Below, one piece after another: positions 1 to 9,500 of a stretch of 64,000 nucleotides of DNA. The first letter of the stretch is position 1; every line of letters begins with the position of its first letter. The notes beneath the pieces were generated by a model. It searched no databases. It was not told where the DNA came from and saw only the letters and a list, made by a program, of their open reading frames with translations. The DNA is from Pseudomonas syringae. Lineage in GTDB: Bacteria; Pseudomonadota; Gammaproteobacteria; Pseudomonadales; Pseudomonadaceae. The position numbers were made by a program, and so were the translations under genes. The stretch spans positions 1 through 64,000 of the forward strand of contig NZ_JPQU01000109.1 in assembly GCF_000737245.1 (NCBI RefSeq). The letters run 5' to 3'.

Positions 1-3
1 TTT

Positions 4-163
4 CGCGGGCAAGCCCGGCTCCAACAGAGAGAATGCGATCTGAACTGTGGGAGCGGTGCTTGCCCGCGATTCAGGCGCCGCAGACTTTCAGGCATACCGC
101 GTTGGCCTTATCGCGGGCAAGCCCGGCTCCAACAGAGAGAACGCGATCTGAACTGTGGGAGCG
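4..163. repeat. REP-like array with a 52-bp direct repeat
   Basis: A 52-bp unit at 4-55 recurs at 112-163 with one mismatch. Each unit starts with cgcgggcaagcccggctcc and ends with ctgtgggagcg, the same flanking words seen in the other REP elements of this window. A further inverted copy (gggagcggtgcttgcccgcgat) lies at about 49-70. These are non-coding extragenic palindromes; no RAYT transposase gene is in the window. Confidence 0.75.
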
Positions 164-187
164 ATGTGTCCGGTCTATACACGCTTA

Positions 188-257
188 AATGTGAGGCGCT
201 GTAAAAGCGCAACCCTAAGTGGCCATGACCGCAGCAATGGATATGTACACGAAATCA
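188..257. repeat. Structured dispersed repeat, copy A
   Basis: About 70 bp aligns with 28019-28090. Both copies share the words taagt, agca and ggatatgtac and predict the same two hairpins. Here stem 1 is GCGCT (196-200) with AGCGC (206-210), and stem 2 is CCAT (223-226) with ATGG (237-240). The stems differ from copy B by paired (compensatory) changes, which suggests selection on RNA or hairpin structure. The transcribed strand is not known. Similar sequences are, from memory, common between pseudomonad genes, but I cannot name the family. Confidence 0.55.
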
Positions 258-304
258 TCTCAGGTAAAAGGCCACTGCAGTTCTCATGGCCAATCACCAG
301 ACCC

Positions 305-395
305 TATCGCGAGCAAGCTCGGCTCCTACAGGGATCTCGGTCTTGCAGGAGCAGCGCATTATCGTTCTTCGCGAGCAAGCTCAGCTCCCACAGGG
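305..395. repeat. REP-like pair
   Basis: Two same-orientation copies of tcgcgagcaagctc(g/a)gctcc(t/c)acag lie at about 305-331 and 367-394, each ending in the ctcctacag or ctcccacag boundary typical of REPs here. With the upstream array it fills the interval before the first gene. Confidence 0.65.
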
Positions 396-422
396 CTCAC
401 CGAAGCTCGCAGAGCACTGCTA

Positions 423-641
423 TCAGGACGTACGCGTCATGGTGACGCCGGACTGGACCAGCTGAAAATCGTCCCCGCCCAAATGAGTGACCCGGTCGCC
501 GATTGCCAGGCGATAGGTTGAAACAGGCTCAGCGCCGCCAGTTTCGGTCTCGGTAAGCTGTGATTCCCGGAATTCATGCACTGAATACACACGACCTTCG
601 GCGTCTCTTGCATGAAACTGTCCAACCAAAACTGAAGCCAT
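423..641 (-). CDS. Small conserved hypothetical protein (72 aa)
   Basis: I do not recognise a named domain. The product starts MASVLVGQFHARDAEGR and is polar, with no signal peptide or membrane segment. It has alternating hydrophobic and charged residues compatible with a small beta-rich fold. An AGAGG sequence precedes the ATG by about 10 bases, supporting translation. It is divergent from the FMN reductase gene, with about 290 bp between them that could carry both promoters. Its 3' side faces the REP arrays. It resembles the many short unnamed proteins of pseudomonads; function unknown. Confidence 0.6.
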   Translation of the reverse strand: MASVLVGQFHARDAEGRVYSVHEFRESQLTETETGGAEPVSTYRLAIGDRVTHLGGDDFQLVQSGVTMTRTS

Positions 642-933
642 TTGCTTTGTAACCTCTGGATGTAACCGTTTGTTTACGCTCGCATGCTAACACTGAGCGT
701 TGAACGTCTGTGCTGGTATCCGGCACCGCGTGGGCAAATCTTCGTGGCCCGTGTGCACTCAAGCGGTGTAGACCGTTTTTTTCAGGGCGAGTTTGCCGAT
801 GTAAAAAAAATAACCCCGCTCATGCAGTGTTGCTTTTGTGCTTTTATTCCCTGTCATGGGCTGCGCAATCTGCACCTTGGCGCCAACTTAATCTATAACT
901 ATTGGCTCTTGTCATTTGCTGAAGGAAGTCTCC

Positions 934-1497
934 ATGAGTCAGGTGTATCAAATCGCGGTAGTTGTAGGCAGTTTGCGTGTGGATTCCATCAACCGGAAAA
1001 TCGCCCTGGCCCTGGCGGCGCTGGCTCCCGCGAATCTGCAACTCAAGATTGTCGAAATCGGTGATCTGCCGCTCTACAACGAAGACATCGATACCGCCAC
1101 CTCAACCCCACCAGCTTACGCAGCGTTCCGCCAGCAGATCGGCGAAGCGGACGGGGTGCTGTTCGTCACCCCTGAATACAACCGCTCGGTTCCAGGCGCG
1201 CTGAAAAACGCCATCGACGTGGGTTCGAGGCCGTACGGCAAAAGCTCGTGGAGTGGTAAGCCGGGCGCGGTAATCAGTGCTTCGCCGGGCGCCATTGGTG
1301 GTTTCGGTGCCAATCATCACTTGCGCCAGTCACTGGTGTTCCTCAACGTTCCGTGCCTGCAACAGCCGGAAGCGTACCTGGGCAATGCCGGGACCTTCTT
1401 CGATGCCGCCGGTGCCTTGTCGGAGCAGACCAAACCGTTCCTGCAAACCTTCATCAATGCCTATGCAGCCTGGGTGGAGCAGAACAAAAAAGCCTGA
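934..1497 (+). CDS. NADPH-dependent FMN reductase (ChrR/YieF-like)
   Basis: This is a 187-residue flavodoxin-fold quinone or chromate reductase of the NADPH-dependent FMN reductase family. The N-terminus QIAVVVGSLRVDSINRKIA is the phosphate-binding loop that holds FMN. VTPEYNRSVPGALKNAIDV near residues 75-95 is the family's second conserved block, contacting the flavin. Length matches the family (180-190 aa). The ATG at 934 is preceded by GAAGGAAG, better than the in-frame TTG at 916. Such enzymes are cytosolic dimers that reduce quinones and some oxidants by two electrons; the physiological substrate here is unknown. It is followed by 118 bp and the toxin-like gene. Confidence 0.88.
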   Translation: MSQVYQIAVVVGSLRVDSINRKIALALAALAPANLQLKIVEIGDLPLYNEDIDTATSTPPAYAAFRQQIGEADGVLFVTPEYNRSVPGALKNAIDVGSRPYGKSSWSGKPGAVISASPGAIGGFGANHHLRQSLVFLNVPCLQQPEAYLGNAGTFFDAAGALSEQTKPFLQTFINAYAAWVEQNKKA

Positions 1498-1615
1498 TTC
1501 AAGGGGATTACCCGAACCCTGCTTTATGTACCGTCTGCCCTGGGTGGCCGGTCGATAAGCTCTCGTTTTCTTCTCGCTGTCGTAATGCGGCGGCGAGAGT
1601 CTACCGGGAGTGTTT

Positions 1616-4600
1616 ATGTCATCCGATCTTGTTCCTACCCCGTATTTTTACGCCGAGTCTCTCAAGTCGCGATTTACCGCCAGCCTCGCCCGCGCGTGGC
1701 GTACAGGGCTTATCAGCGACGAAGAATACAGGCAGCTGAAAATTCTCCTCGACTCACCTGAGTCCGAAGCGTTTCGCGGCTCCGGGCTGCGTGTCGATCG
1801 TCTGGTCAGCGGAGATGATTTGCTGATCTGTGATGAGTTGGCCGGTGCGCTGCTGATCAGTTCTGCCGAATCCGGCACCAGCGTGGTTTATCTCGATACT
1901 TTGCTCTACGGCCTTGAGCGATTCGACGATCGCATCGCGTTGCTCAACGCACTTGAAAGCTACACGCCAGCCGATCACAAACCAGCCTTTGAGTGTGAGT
2001 TGATTGAAGGTGATCTGTTCGGGCCACGGATGGGCGCGATCATCGATCAACAGGTGGCGCGCCTGCGTGATCTGGCCGCTCATCTGCAGGATATGCCTTC
2101 GCTGCAGTGGGCGCTGACGCAGGCCGTCCGGGAGCACACCGATACACTATTGCCCGATGTCGCTAGCGACCTTTCGCTGCCACAGGTGCAATGGTTTGCG
2201 GCTGATAAGGGTTCCTCAACTCTGAGTGCGTGCAATCAGACGCTGGTCCAGGCTGCCACCGATGTGCTGATCAGCCAGCCTGCGCCGTTTTCTCGTCGTT
2301 TATACCTGCGCAGTAATGGCCAGGTCATCGATGCTACTCATGACAAGCGCTACGACAAATTGCTATCGGACGCTGTAAGCGGCTTGACCCCGGTCTATGA
2401 GCGGTTGCTGAGCGGTTACTGGCAGCAGCCGAACTTCTGGGGGCAGACTCGGCGAATGCTGGCGGCGCATGGGTTGGCAGGCGGGTTTCGTCAGGCGTTA
2501 TTGAAGGGGCTGCACGGTGGCAGTCTGTTGGCCGAGGAGTTCGCTCATTTGAGTAGCGTGCTCGATCCGGTGGCCAGTCGTCGGGAACCCTCGGTCACGG
2601 GCAAACGTCTGGCGCTGGTGATCAAGGATCGACCGCCCTTGAAGCTGGTGGGGCTGATACTGCTTGCCGGTACCCCATTGCCTGATCTGGTTATCTATTG
2701 CGCATTGCACGGCGTCCGGCGTTTCGCGACTTTGAAAGCATTGGCCGACCACTATGCAACAGCGGCGGGACGTGATGAGTTGCAGTTTCACGTATCGCTC
2801 AATGATCAAGCGCTGCTGAACACCGATGGCGATCTGAAAGTCGAGACGTATGAAATCGAGCAACCGCTGTTCGCCGACGCCGTCGAGGCCATCATTGGGC
2901 TGCAAAAGCGCAACCTTGGTTTTGTTCTGGCAGGGACGTTTTCCGATGCTGACTCTGCCGCCGCTCACATTGATGATGCACTGGACGTCCGTCACCTGAT
3001 CGACTGCCGACTTGCATCGTTCGACACCAGTGGGCGCTGGTTGCGCGCGCCTGTGGCTTTTGCCCGGCATTGGCCGCCAGCGTCGCCGCCTGCCAAAGTG
3101 CTGACTCCATCGAATCCCCCACCGCCCGCGCTGCCCTGGATAGCACGGATCGAAGAACTGGAGAAAACCCTTCAATGGCTTGATGGCACCCATGTCGATC
3201 TGGGTGAGTGCGCGGGGCAGATGCTCGACGAGTATCTGGCGATGTTTGCCGAGCCGTCGCTGAACGCGAAAAGCATAGGAGTGCGTTGGCCTGATGCCGC
3301 CTCCCTCAATGATGAAAGCAACGAGGTTGGATCCGACGTCCAGGCCTCAAACCAGTCCTCAATACCGCAGACACTGGTCGATCTGATGTTGGACAAGCTC
3401 AGCGGTTATCGTGCGCAACCGATCCCGCAATCGGCTGCCATTGTCAGAGTATTGCCCGGACCGGCGCAGCCTGAAGCGCTGCCCATACTTGCGACCGACT
3501 TTATCAATCTGATGCTGGAGCGCGTTTCTTCCCGGGTCGTCGGCGTTTTTCTGAGTCGGCTTTGGCAGCGTTATTCCGGGCCCTTGCGTTCGGCCCATCA
3601 GCAGATTATTCCGGTCAATGTTGCCAAGCGTTTTCTGGAAGACGTGTTGCGCCAGCAATGTGAGCTCAGTCAACGGATGCACAAAGCCGAGCGGCCCGTC
3701 TTGAAGATGCTTGAGCAGGCGCTCAATTACCCTGTGCGCAGCATGCGTTTGCCGCAGGGCGATGAGCAGGTTGAGGTCTACAGCGTTTATCTGGAGCGCG
3801 ATAGCGAACAAGCCCCGGCGTTATTGAGCAATTGTTTTATCCTGCATCGCCCCCTGCATAGCCATGAGCATGTGTTGTACTGGTCGGCTTTATCGGGTAT
3901 CGAGGTCCTCAAATCCTTTGGCGCACTCAAGGACCGCCTCAATCGACGCCTGGCTGCCGGTTCGAGTCGTGAATATTGGCTGGGACTGCTCAGCGAACCG
4001 GAGCGTAGCCAGATCCGGACTTATCTTGAGCTGCCAGACCACGCGCCCCTGGGGTTACAGTTCAACCGGATCGACAGCGATTTCGTCGACGCGTTGCTGC
4101 ATATCGAATACCAACGTCAGTACAGCAACGTTCAGCAGGCGCTGAGCCGGGCAGTGCGTAGCTCGATGTCTGCCCAGATGCTGAAGCGCCTTACCCGCGT
4201 GGCTGTGGATGACGAGCGGATGAGCCGCGCCTTGAGCACAGTCTCGGTCGCTGCTCACAGTCAAACTCTGCAAAGCATGCTCCCGCCTTGGCTGAGCGAT
4301 GCCTCGCTGGACGACTTGAGCACTTATGTCCGGCTATTGGAGCGTCATTACCAGAGTGATGATCCGAACACGGTCTTTCTGCCGGGCCTTCCTTCGCTGC
4401 AAGGCTTCGCTCGTGCCCAGTTAATCAACCGCCTTAACGCTGACTATCCCAATCAGCTACCGGACCCGGACCGGATAATGGTGACCTTCACTCAGTATGT
4501 GCCCGCTCTGGTACCGACCGGCGAAACACCCTCTTCGGTTGCCGCAGCGACCGTGGTCAGCAGCGAAACCCTGACAGAGTTTGCTCTGAATCATTTCAGC

Positions 4601-5740
4601 AATGTGGCTGGAGCCGTTCTGGTCATAAAGTTGCTCGATGATTTGCCGATTCCGCAGTTCATCCCCCCAGGCTATCTCAAGTCGTTGGTTCGCACCCTGG
4701 ATGTGGGGCAGCAATATCGCAATCTACTCATGACCAAGATGGTTGCCGACAGCCCGGATTACCAGCTGGGCCGGAGTCGCTTCATGGCGAAAATACCGGC
4801 GCGCATGTTGCTGCTGGCCTTTGAAATGAAACTGCAGAAACAACTCAGTGCTGATGCCTGGGGTTATCTGCAGCACCTTCTGGACATGCCGGATGGCCTA
4901 GCCCGACAACCGACACTCGGTCAGCAGGCGACGTTGCGGCCCATGCTGTTGCTGGCTGCCAGCGGTTTGCGGCCGGACCCTGTACCGGGTGTTTACCTGA
5001 TCGGCCCCAGGGATGAGAGCAAAGGGCCGATCATTGTGCATGCCGTGTTCAATGAAGCCTTCACGTTCAAGGAGTACGCCAGCAAGGCGCAATTGCTGCT
5101 TGACCTGCAAACCCCTGGCGACCTGCAAACGCTGGTTCTGGGGCGCATAGATCCAGTGCTGCGCAAACGTTACGACCATGGCGGGTTTCGTGAGCCGCAT
5201 ATTCCATGGAGCACCGAAGGTTATATGGACGGCCCGACTGAGACACCCGGGCCGGTCCGTCTGGTCGGCGAGCCCGTATCCGGCAATGTCTTGCAGTTTC
5301 TTTTCGATCAGACCCTGAAGGTGCTTGAAGACATATGCCGCAAGCAAACGGTAACCACCGCGGAAGATGACTGGAAATCCTTGGTCCGACTGATGAGGCT
5401 GGGCGCTGAGCAAGTGCTCTCATTTGTCCCCGGCAAGATCGGCCTGCTGCTGGCCGCGTGGCAGAGCCATACCTTGTTCGAGGCCTCGGCGGTTTCGGCC
5501 TATGCCCGTCACTGGGGCAAGGCGCTTTCGGAGTTTACTGCGGCGCTGGGCGTGTTAGTGGTCAGCCGCCGGAACGTTGAATCAGAGCTGGCGATCCACG
5601 TGAGTCCGCCGCAGGAGCCGCCGGTGGTCGAACTGGGACAACAGGACTATTCATGGAGCAGCTTCTCATGGCGTATTCAACCTGACTCCCCCCAAGCGTG
5701 GTGGCCTCGTACAAGGGCGGGCGAATCACCTGCTTCGTGA
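1616..5740 (+). CDS. Giant toxin-like protein, paralogue 1, truncated by deletion/frameshift
   Basis: The 1374-residue product aligns end to end with the gene at 6572-11749. Shared blocks include an N-terminal ESL.(S/A)RF motif, ELAGALLIS near residue 70, a central VLSNTF or LLSNCF block and AGEQVLSF/MFVPG(K/R)IG near the end. I assign it to the large dermonecrotic-toxin-like proteins of pseudomonads, from memory of that family's N-terminus. The ATG at 1616 has GGGAG seven bases upstream; GTG at 1610 is the alternative. The last 25-30 residues (from about DYSWSSF) lose similarity. The missing C-terminal peptidase domain is found in another frame at 5751-6461. No signal peptide is visible, so export, if any, is by an unknown route. 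Confidence 0.75.
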   Translation: MSSDLVPTPYFYAESLKSRFTASLARAWRTGLISDEEYRQLKILLDSPESEAFRGSGLRVDRLVSGDDLLICDELAGALLISSAESGTSVVYLDTLLYGLERFDDRIALLNALESYTPADHKPAFECELIEGDLFGPRMGAIIDQQVARLRDLAAHLQDMPSLQWALTQAVREHTDTLLPDVASDLSLPQVQWFAADKGSSTLSACNQTLVQAATDVLISQPAPFSRRLYLRSNGQVIDATHDKRYDKLLSDAVSGLTPVYERLLSGYWQQPNFWGQTRRMLAAHGLAGGFRQALLKGLHGGSLLAEEFAHLSSVLDPVASRREPSVTGKRLALVIKDRPPLKLVGLILLAGTPLPDLVIYCALHGVRRFATLKALADHYATAAGRDELQFHVSLNDQALLNTDGDLKVETYEIEQPLFADAVEAIIGLQKRNLGFVLAGTFSDADSAAAHIDDALDVRHLIDCRLASFDTSGRWLRAPVAFARHWPPASPPAKVLTPSNPPPPALPWIARIEELEKTLQWLDGTHVDLGECAGQMLDEYLAMFAEPSLNAKSIGVRWPDAASLNDESNEVGSDVQASNQSSIPQTLVDLMLDKLSGYRAQPIPQSAAIVRVLPGPAQPEALPILATDFINLMLERVSSRVVGVFLSRLWQRYSGPLRSAHQQIIPVNVAKRFLEDVLRQQCELSQRMHKAERPVLKMLEQALNYPVRSMRLPQGDEQVEVYSVYLERDSEQAPALLSNCFILHRPLHSHEHVLYWSALSGIEVLKSFGALKDRLNRRLAAGSSREYWLGLLSEPERSQIRTYLELPDHAPLGLQFNRIDSDFVDALLHIEYQRQYSNVQQALSRAVRSSMSAQMLKRLTRVAVDDERMSRALSTVSVAAHSQTLQSMLPPWLSDASLDDLSTYVRLLERHYQSDDPNTVFLPGLPSLQGFARAQLINRLNADYPNQLPDPDRIMVTFTQYVPALVPTGETPSSVAAATVVSSETLTEFALNHFSNVAGAVLVIKLLDDLPIPQFIPPGYLKSLVRTLDVGQQYRNLLMTKMVADSPDYQLGRSRFMAKIPARMLLLAFEMKLQKQLSADAWGYLQHLLDMPDGLARQPTLGQQATLRPMLLLAASGLRPDPVPGVYLIGPRDESKGPIIVHAVFNEAFTFKEYASKAQLLLDLQTPGDLQTLVLGRIDPVLRKRYDHGGFREPHIPWSTEGYMDGPTETPGPVRLVGEPVSGNVLQFLFDQTLKVLEDICRKQTVTTAEDDWKSLVRLMRLGAEQVLSFVPGKIGLLLAAWQSHTLFEASAVSAYARHWGKALSEFTAALGVLVVSRRNVESELAIHVSPPQEPPVVELGQQDYSWSSFSWRIQPDSPQAWWPRTRAGESPAS

Positions 5741-5750
5741 GTTTTTTGGT

Positions 5751-6461
5751 TTGACCAGGATTAATCCGGTCTTGCAATCCATGGTCAGAAAAAAGGCCAC
5801 AAAGCTATATTTGGCCATCACAGATCCTTCGCTGGCATCCCTCTCTTCCCAACGTTACGTAGTGGGCACCAACAGGCCCGGGAACGAATCCACAGCCGCT
5901 TTTATTTCAACATCGGATCCGCAAAAGCGAATCTATCTGACTGAGCTCTTCTTTGAAGTGCCTGAATTCACGCTTAACCGCAATGCGCTCTATTCAGGCT
6001 TCAACGTCGCGGCTCATTACCGGGCCGGCACGCTGATTCACGAACTGGCGCATCAGACGGGTAATACCCACGACATTGCCGACCTGGACTCTTCGGCGCC
6101 GTTTGCAGATTTTCTGGATGACAGCAGGGCCGAAACCGAGGTAATTCGGGATCAGCTGAGAAGTCTGCGGGCTACGGCACTGTCCCATAACACACCAGCT
6201 GACAGGTTGTTTCGCATAGATGACGGGGAGGGGTGGCGGGATATTGTCGAGCGCGATGGCGCGATGAAAGAGGTCATTTTGCGTATTACCGGGACAACCA
6301 ATCTGGCTGACGCGCGCCATGTATTCCTCAACGATGAGCAAAAACGTGCCGAAGTGATCTTGAGCAACGCCGACTCTGTGGCGGCACTGTTGATGGACCT
6401 GGGACGCTCGCAGGTTTTGCCCGAACCGGGTGATGATGAAACCATTACCAGTTCACGCTGA
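5751..6461 (+). CDS. Detached aspzincin-like metallopeptidase domain of paralogue 1
   Basis: The 236 residues match the C-terminal quarter of the gene at 6572-11749: SSQRYVVGTN, HYRAGTLIHELAH, NTHDIAD and VILSNADSVAALL all have counterparts. HELAH plus the Asp of NTHD is the HExxH...(G/N)TxD zinc signature of aspzincin (M35-like) peptidases. Frame similarity actually starts near 5676, upstream of the TTG at 5751 and overlapping the end of the preceding ORF. This is therefore best read as the 3' piece of one broken gene. It lacks a good ribosome-binding site. If translated separately, ATG at 5781 is another start. It may be a pseudogene fragment or an orphan effector domain. Confidence 0.6.
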   Translation: MTRINPVLQSMVRKKATKLYLAITDPSLASLSSQRYVVGTNRPGNESTAAFISTSDPQKRIYLTELFFEVPEFTLNRNALYSGFNVAAHYRAGTLIHELAHQTGNTHDIADLDSSAPFADFLDDSRAETEVIRDQLRSLRATALSHNTPADRLFRIDDGEGWRDIVERDGAMKEVILRITGTTNLADARHVFLNDEQKRAEVILSNADSVAALLMDLGRSQVLPEPGDDETITSSR

Positions 6462-6571
6462 TCAGTTGCGTTATGTAGCGCAGCCCGTCTCTTGATGCTC
6501 GATAAGCTCCTTGGCTTCGTATGCCCATTACCCCTGTGGTGATGGGCTTTCATCGCAAAAGGAACTTGTCC

Positions 6572-9500
6572 ATGTCAGGTACCCAACTACCCTGGTTTTT
6601 TTCCGAATCCCTCAGCGCCCGATTCCGTCAGGACATCGAGGACGCCCGTGCAGCCGAGCACATCAGCGCTCAGCAGGCCCTATGGTTGGCGTCGCTGCTC
6701 AGCGAGCCACAGAAGGACGTCGCTGCGCCTCGAGTTGATCGATTGTTACGCGAGGATGGCGGGCTGATGAACGTTGAGCTGGCGGGAGCCTTGTTGATCA
6801 GTGATGCAGCAGCCACTTCCGGCGAGATTTTTTTCAGCTCCGTAGTCAACGGTTTGCAACGGTTCGACAGCCGCGAGCTGCTATTGGCGGCGTTGACTGC
6901 CCGTTTTTCGCTGCCCCTCAGTGATCTGAAAAGCGTGGAGTACGAGCGGATCGAGGGAGATTTCTTCCGACAGCGCATGCTGGCAATTGTTGATCAACAG
7001 GTGCACCAGCTTCAGCACATGAACGAGCGCTTGTTGCGCTTGCCGTCTCTGCCAACGGCGCTGGGCAAGGCACTGCAACTGAACATCGCGGCCCGGTTGC
7101 CCGGTAACGAAACCAACGTATTTAGTCATCTCGGGCAAATCAGGCAGCAAGACCTGACCCTGGGCACGCTGAGCCTGGTGGAGATGGCCTTGCAAACTTT
7201 CGCAGGCGCAGCTCTGCCCTCCGGCCTGCGGCAGCAATGGCTCGACGCAGAAGGTCGGGAGTTGAACCCCGAACAGGCGGGGCCATGGCAGCAAGCGCTG
7301 GCGGACGTTAGCGGCGGTGTGGTCGCGGTCTACGAAACGCTGCTGGCGGATTACTGGTTCACGGTGGCCGGAGAGGGCGTGACCCACCGAGAGTTTGCCG
7401 GACAGGTTTTAACTGAGCGCTTTGTTCAGCATCTGCTGGCTGGCCGACACGATGCCACGCTCACCGCGCTCGAATACGCTGCATTGAAAACCCTGTGCCT
7501 TGCAGGGGAGGGCTGGAAGCAACAGGTGAAGGTTTTTCGGCTTTCAGTGGCCATAGGCAGTCAGGAGCCGGTCAAGCTGGTCGGTATCTTTCTGATCGAA
7601 GTCATTTCCGGAGCGCAGCCAGCGCTGTTCCTGTACAGCTCGAAGCGTGGACTGGGACGCTTTGCCGATATCGACACACTGACCGAGCACTTTGCCGGGA
7701 TCCATGGGCGTGCGGAGATATTCGACTACACCTCGGTCAACGATCATCCGTTGCTGCGCGCCCATGGCCCTCAGCATCAGAGCCTGCACCTGCGTCTGGA
7801 CCCGGTAGCAGCAGCCCCGCTGAGAAATACCCTCGACTCGGTCATCGGCCTGCAGAAGCGTGATCTGTCCAGCGTCCTCAAGCGCTCATTCAAGTCGCCC
7901 GCACAGGCGGCGCTGGCGGTCAGCGATGCGTTGAATATTCTCGACCTGCTTGACCCTCGCCTTGCGCCTCGGGTTGGCTCTGGCCTCTGGAGTGAGGCCA
8001 TGACGACGTCGGAGAGCAACTGGGCAGCGTTCAATGCGCCTGCAAAGATTGCAGGACTGAGGCTTGATATTGGCAAGGGCTTCGACAAAAAGACGATGAA
8101 GCCCTGGAGCGATTATCTGAGTGATGCACGGAGTCGTCTTGATGTCATTTCCGAGGCTCGGCCAGGCCTTGCTGATTGTGCTCGCACGCTGCTGAACCGA
8201 TATCTTTGCGTATTGCACAACGCAGATATCGATGCGCGGCGAATGTGGATTCGCGATGACGACGGCGGCGTCGTCAGTCTGACCGTGCTGTTGCTTGAGC
8301 GAGTCAGCGGGCGTAGCGGAGCAGCGTTGCCCCAGGATTTCCAGGTCTATATCGACCCTGTTGACTCTGCCTACGAGCAGCATCTGCCATGGTTGACGCC
8401 GGACGTGCTGAATCATGTCTTGGACCGTTCACAGCAAGCCTTCGCCCAGGAATATCGACGACTGAATCGCAACGTTCGCAGTGGGCAACAGCAGATCAAG
8501 GCTCCTGCGGTGATCCCGGCTCATGGGGCTCGCAGGATCAGGGAAGGGTTACTGCGGCTGGAGCTAAGCATCCAGCGCATCAATGGCAAGATCAGCGACC
8601 AAAGCTTGCAGATGCTTGAGCAGGTACTGGACCGACCTGTCTTCTCTTTGCGTCAGGCATTTGGCTTCCAGGCTACGGAGGTGTCTGTTCCGCTGCTGGT
8701 TTACGACAGCCGCCAGCCACCGGTGGTGTTGAGCAACACCTTTGTGTTGCAGCAACCGTTGTATGGCGACGGCAAACCGCTGCTGTGGACAGCCGTAGCG
8801 GGACTGCGCGAGTTCGACAGCTTCACTGAACTGGAGCTTGATCTCAATGCGCGTCTGGCCTTCCCGGGATCGCGTCAGCGATGGCTTAGCCTCATGAACC
8901 CGGTTGATCGGGAAAAAATCAGCCGCTATCTGAAGCAAGGTGCCGCACAGCACCTGACCATCAGTCTGGCCCGTGTCGAGGGGCATTTCCTCGAACATCT
9001 GGAGAGCGGCGAGCGGCAAAGGCAATTGCTGACTGTCGATGCTGCTTATGAGATGGCGCTGGACTGGCAGGTAGATGCCGGACTGTTTGTGAGCATGCTG
9101 ATGTCCAGCGCGCTTGACGATAAGGCAGGCACGGCGATTGACGCTATTGGCGTGCAACTGGAGTTGATGGTGCTTTCCGAACACATTCCGCAATGGCTGA
9201 GCAAAGCGACTAGTCACGATCTGTGGAAATTCAGAAAACTGCTAGTGCGCTTTGACCAGTTGTACAGTTCGCGAAAATTGATACCGGTGGTTTCCAGTCT
9301 GGACGAGTACGCCCTGGATCATCTAAGGCAACGTCTGCTTCAGGACTTTCCAAGTGTGCAACTGGATCCTGACCAGATATCCATCACTCTTACTCGCTAT
9401 ACCGCTGCCCCCACTGGAACCGGGGATATTCCGTCGTCGATTCCCGCTGCGACCGTTGTGATCAGCGAATCGCTGACCCAATTCGCGATCAATCGGTTCT

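Noticed and set aside
1..422. CRISPR array suggested by repeated 52-bp units
   Set aside because: Only two units, each containing inverted REP words, with irregular spacing and no cas genes.
5741..5780. Programmed frameshift joining the two parts of toxin paralogue 1
   Set aside because: The missing segment of about 118 codons relative to the paralogue points to a deletion. A short T run at 5742-5747 exists, but it lies downstream of where similarity changes frame.
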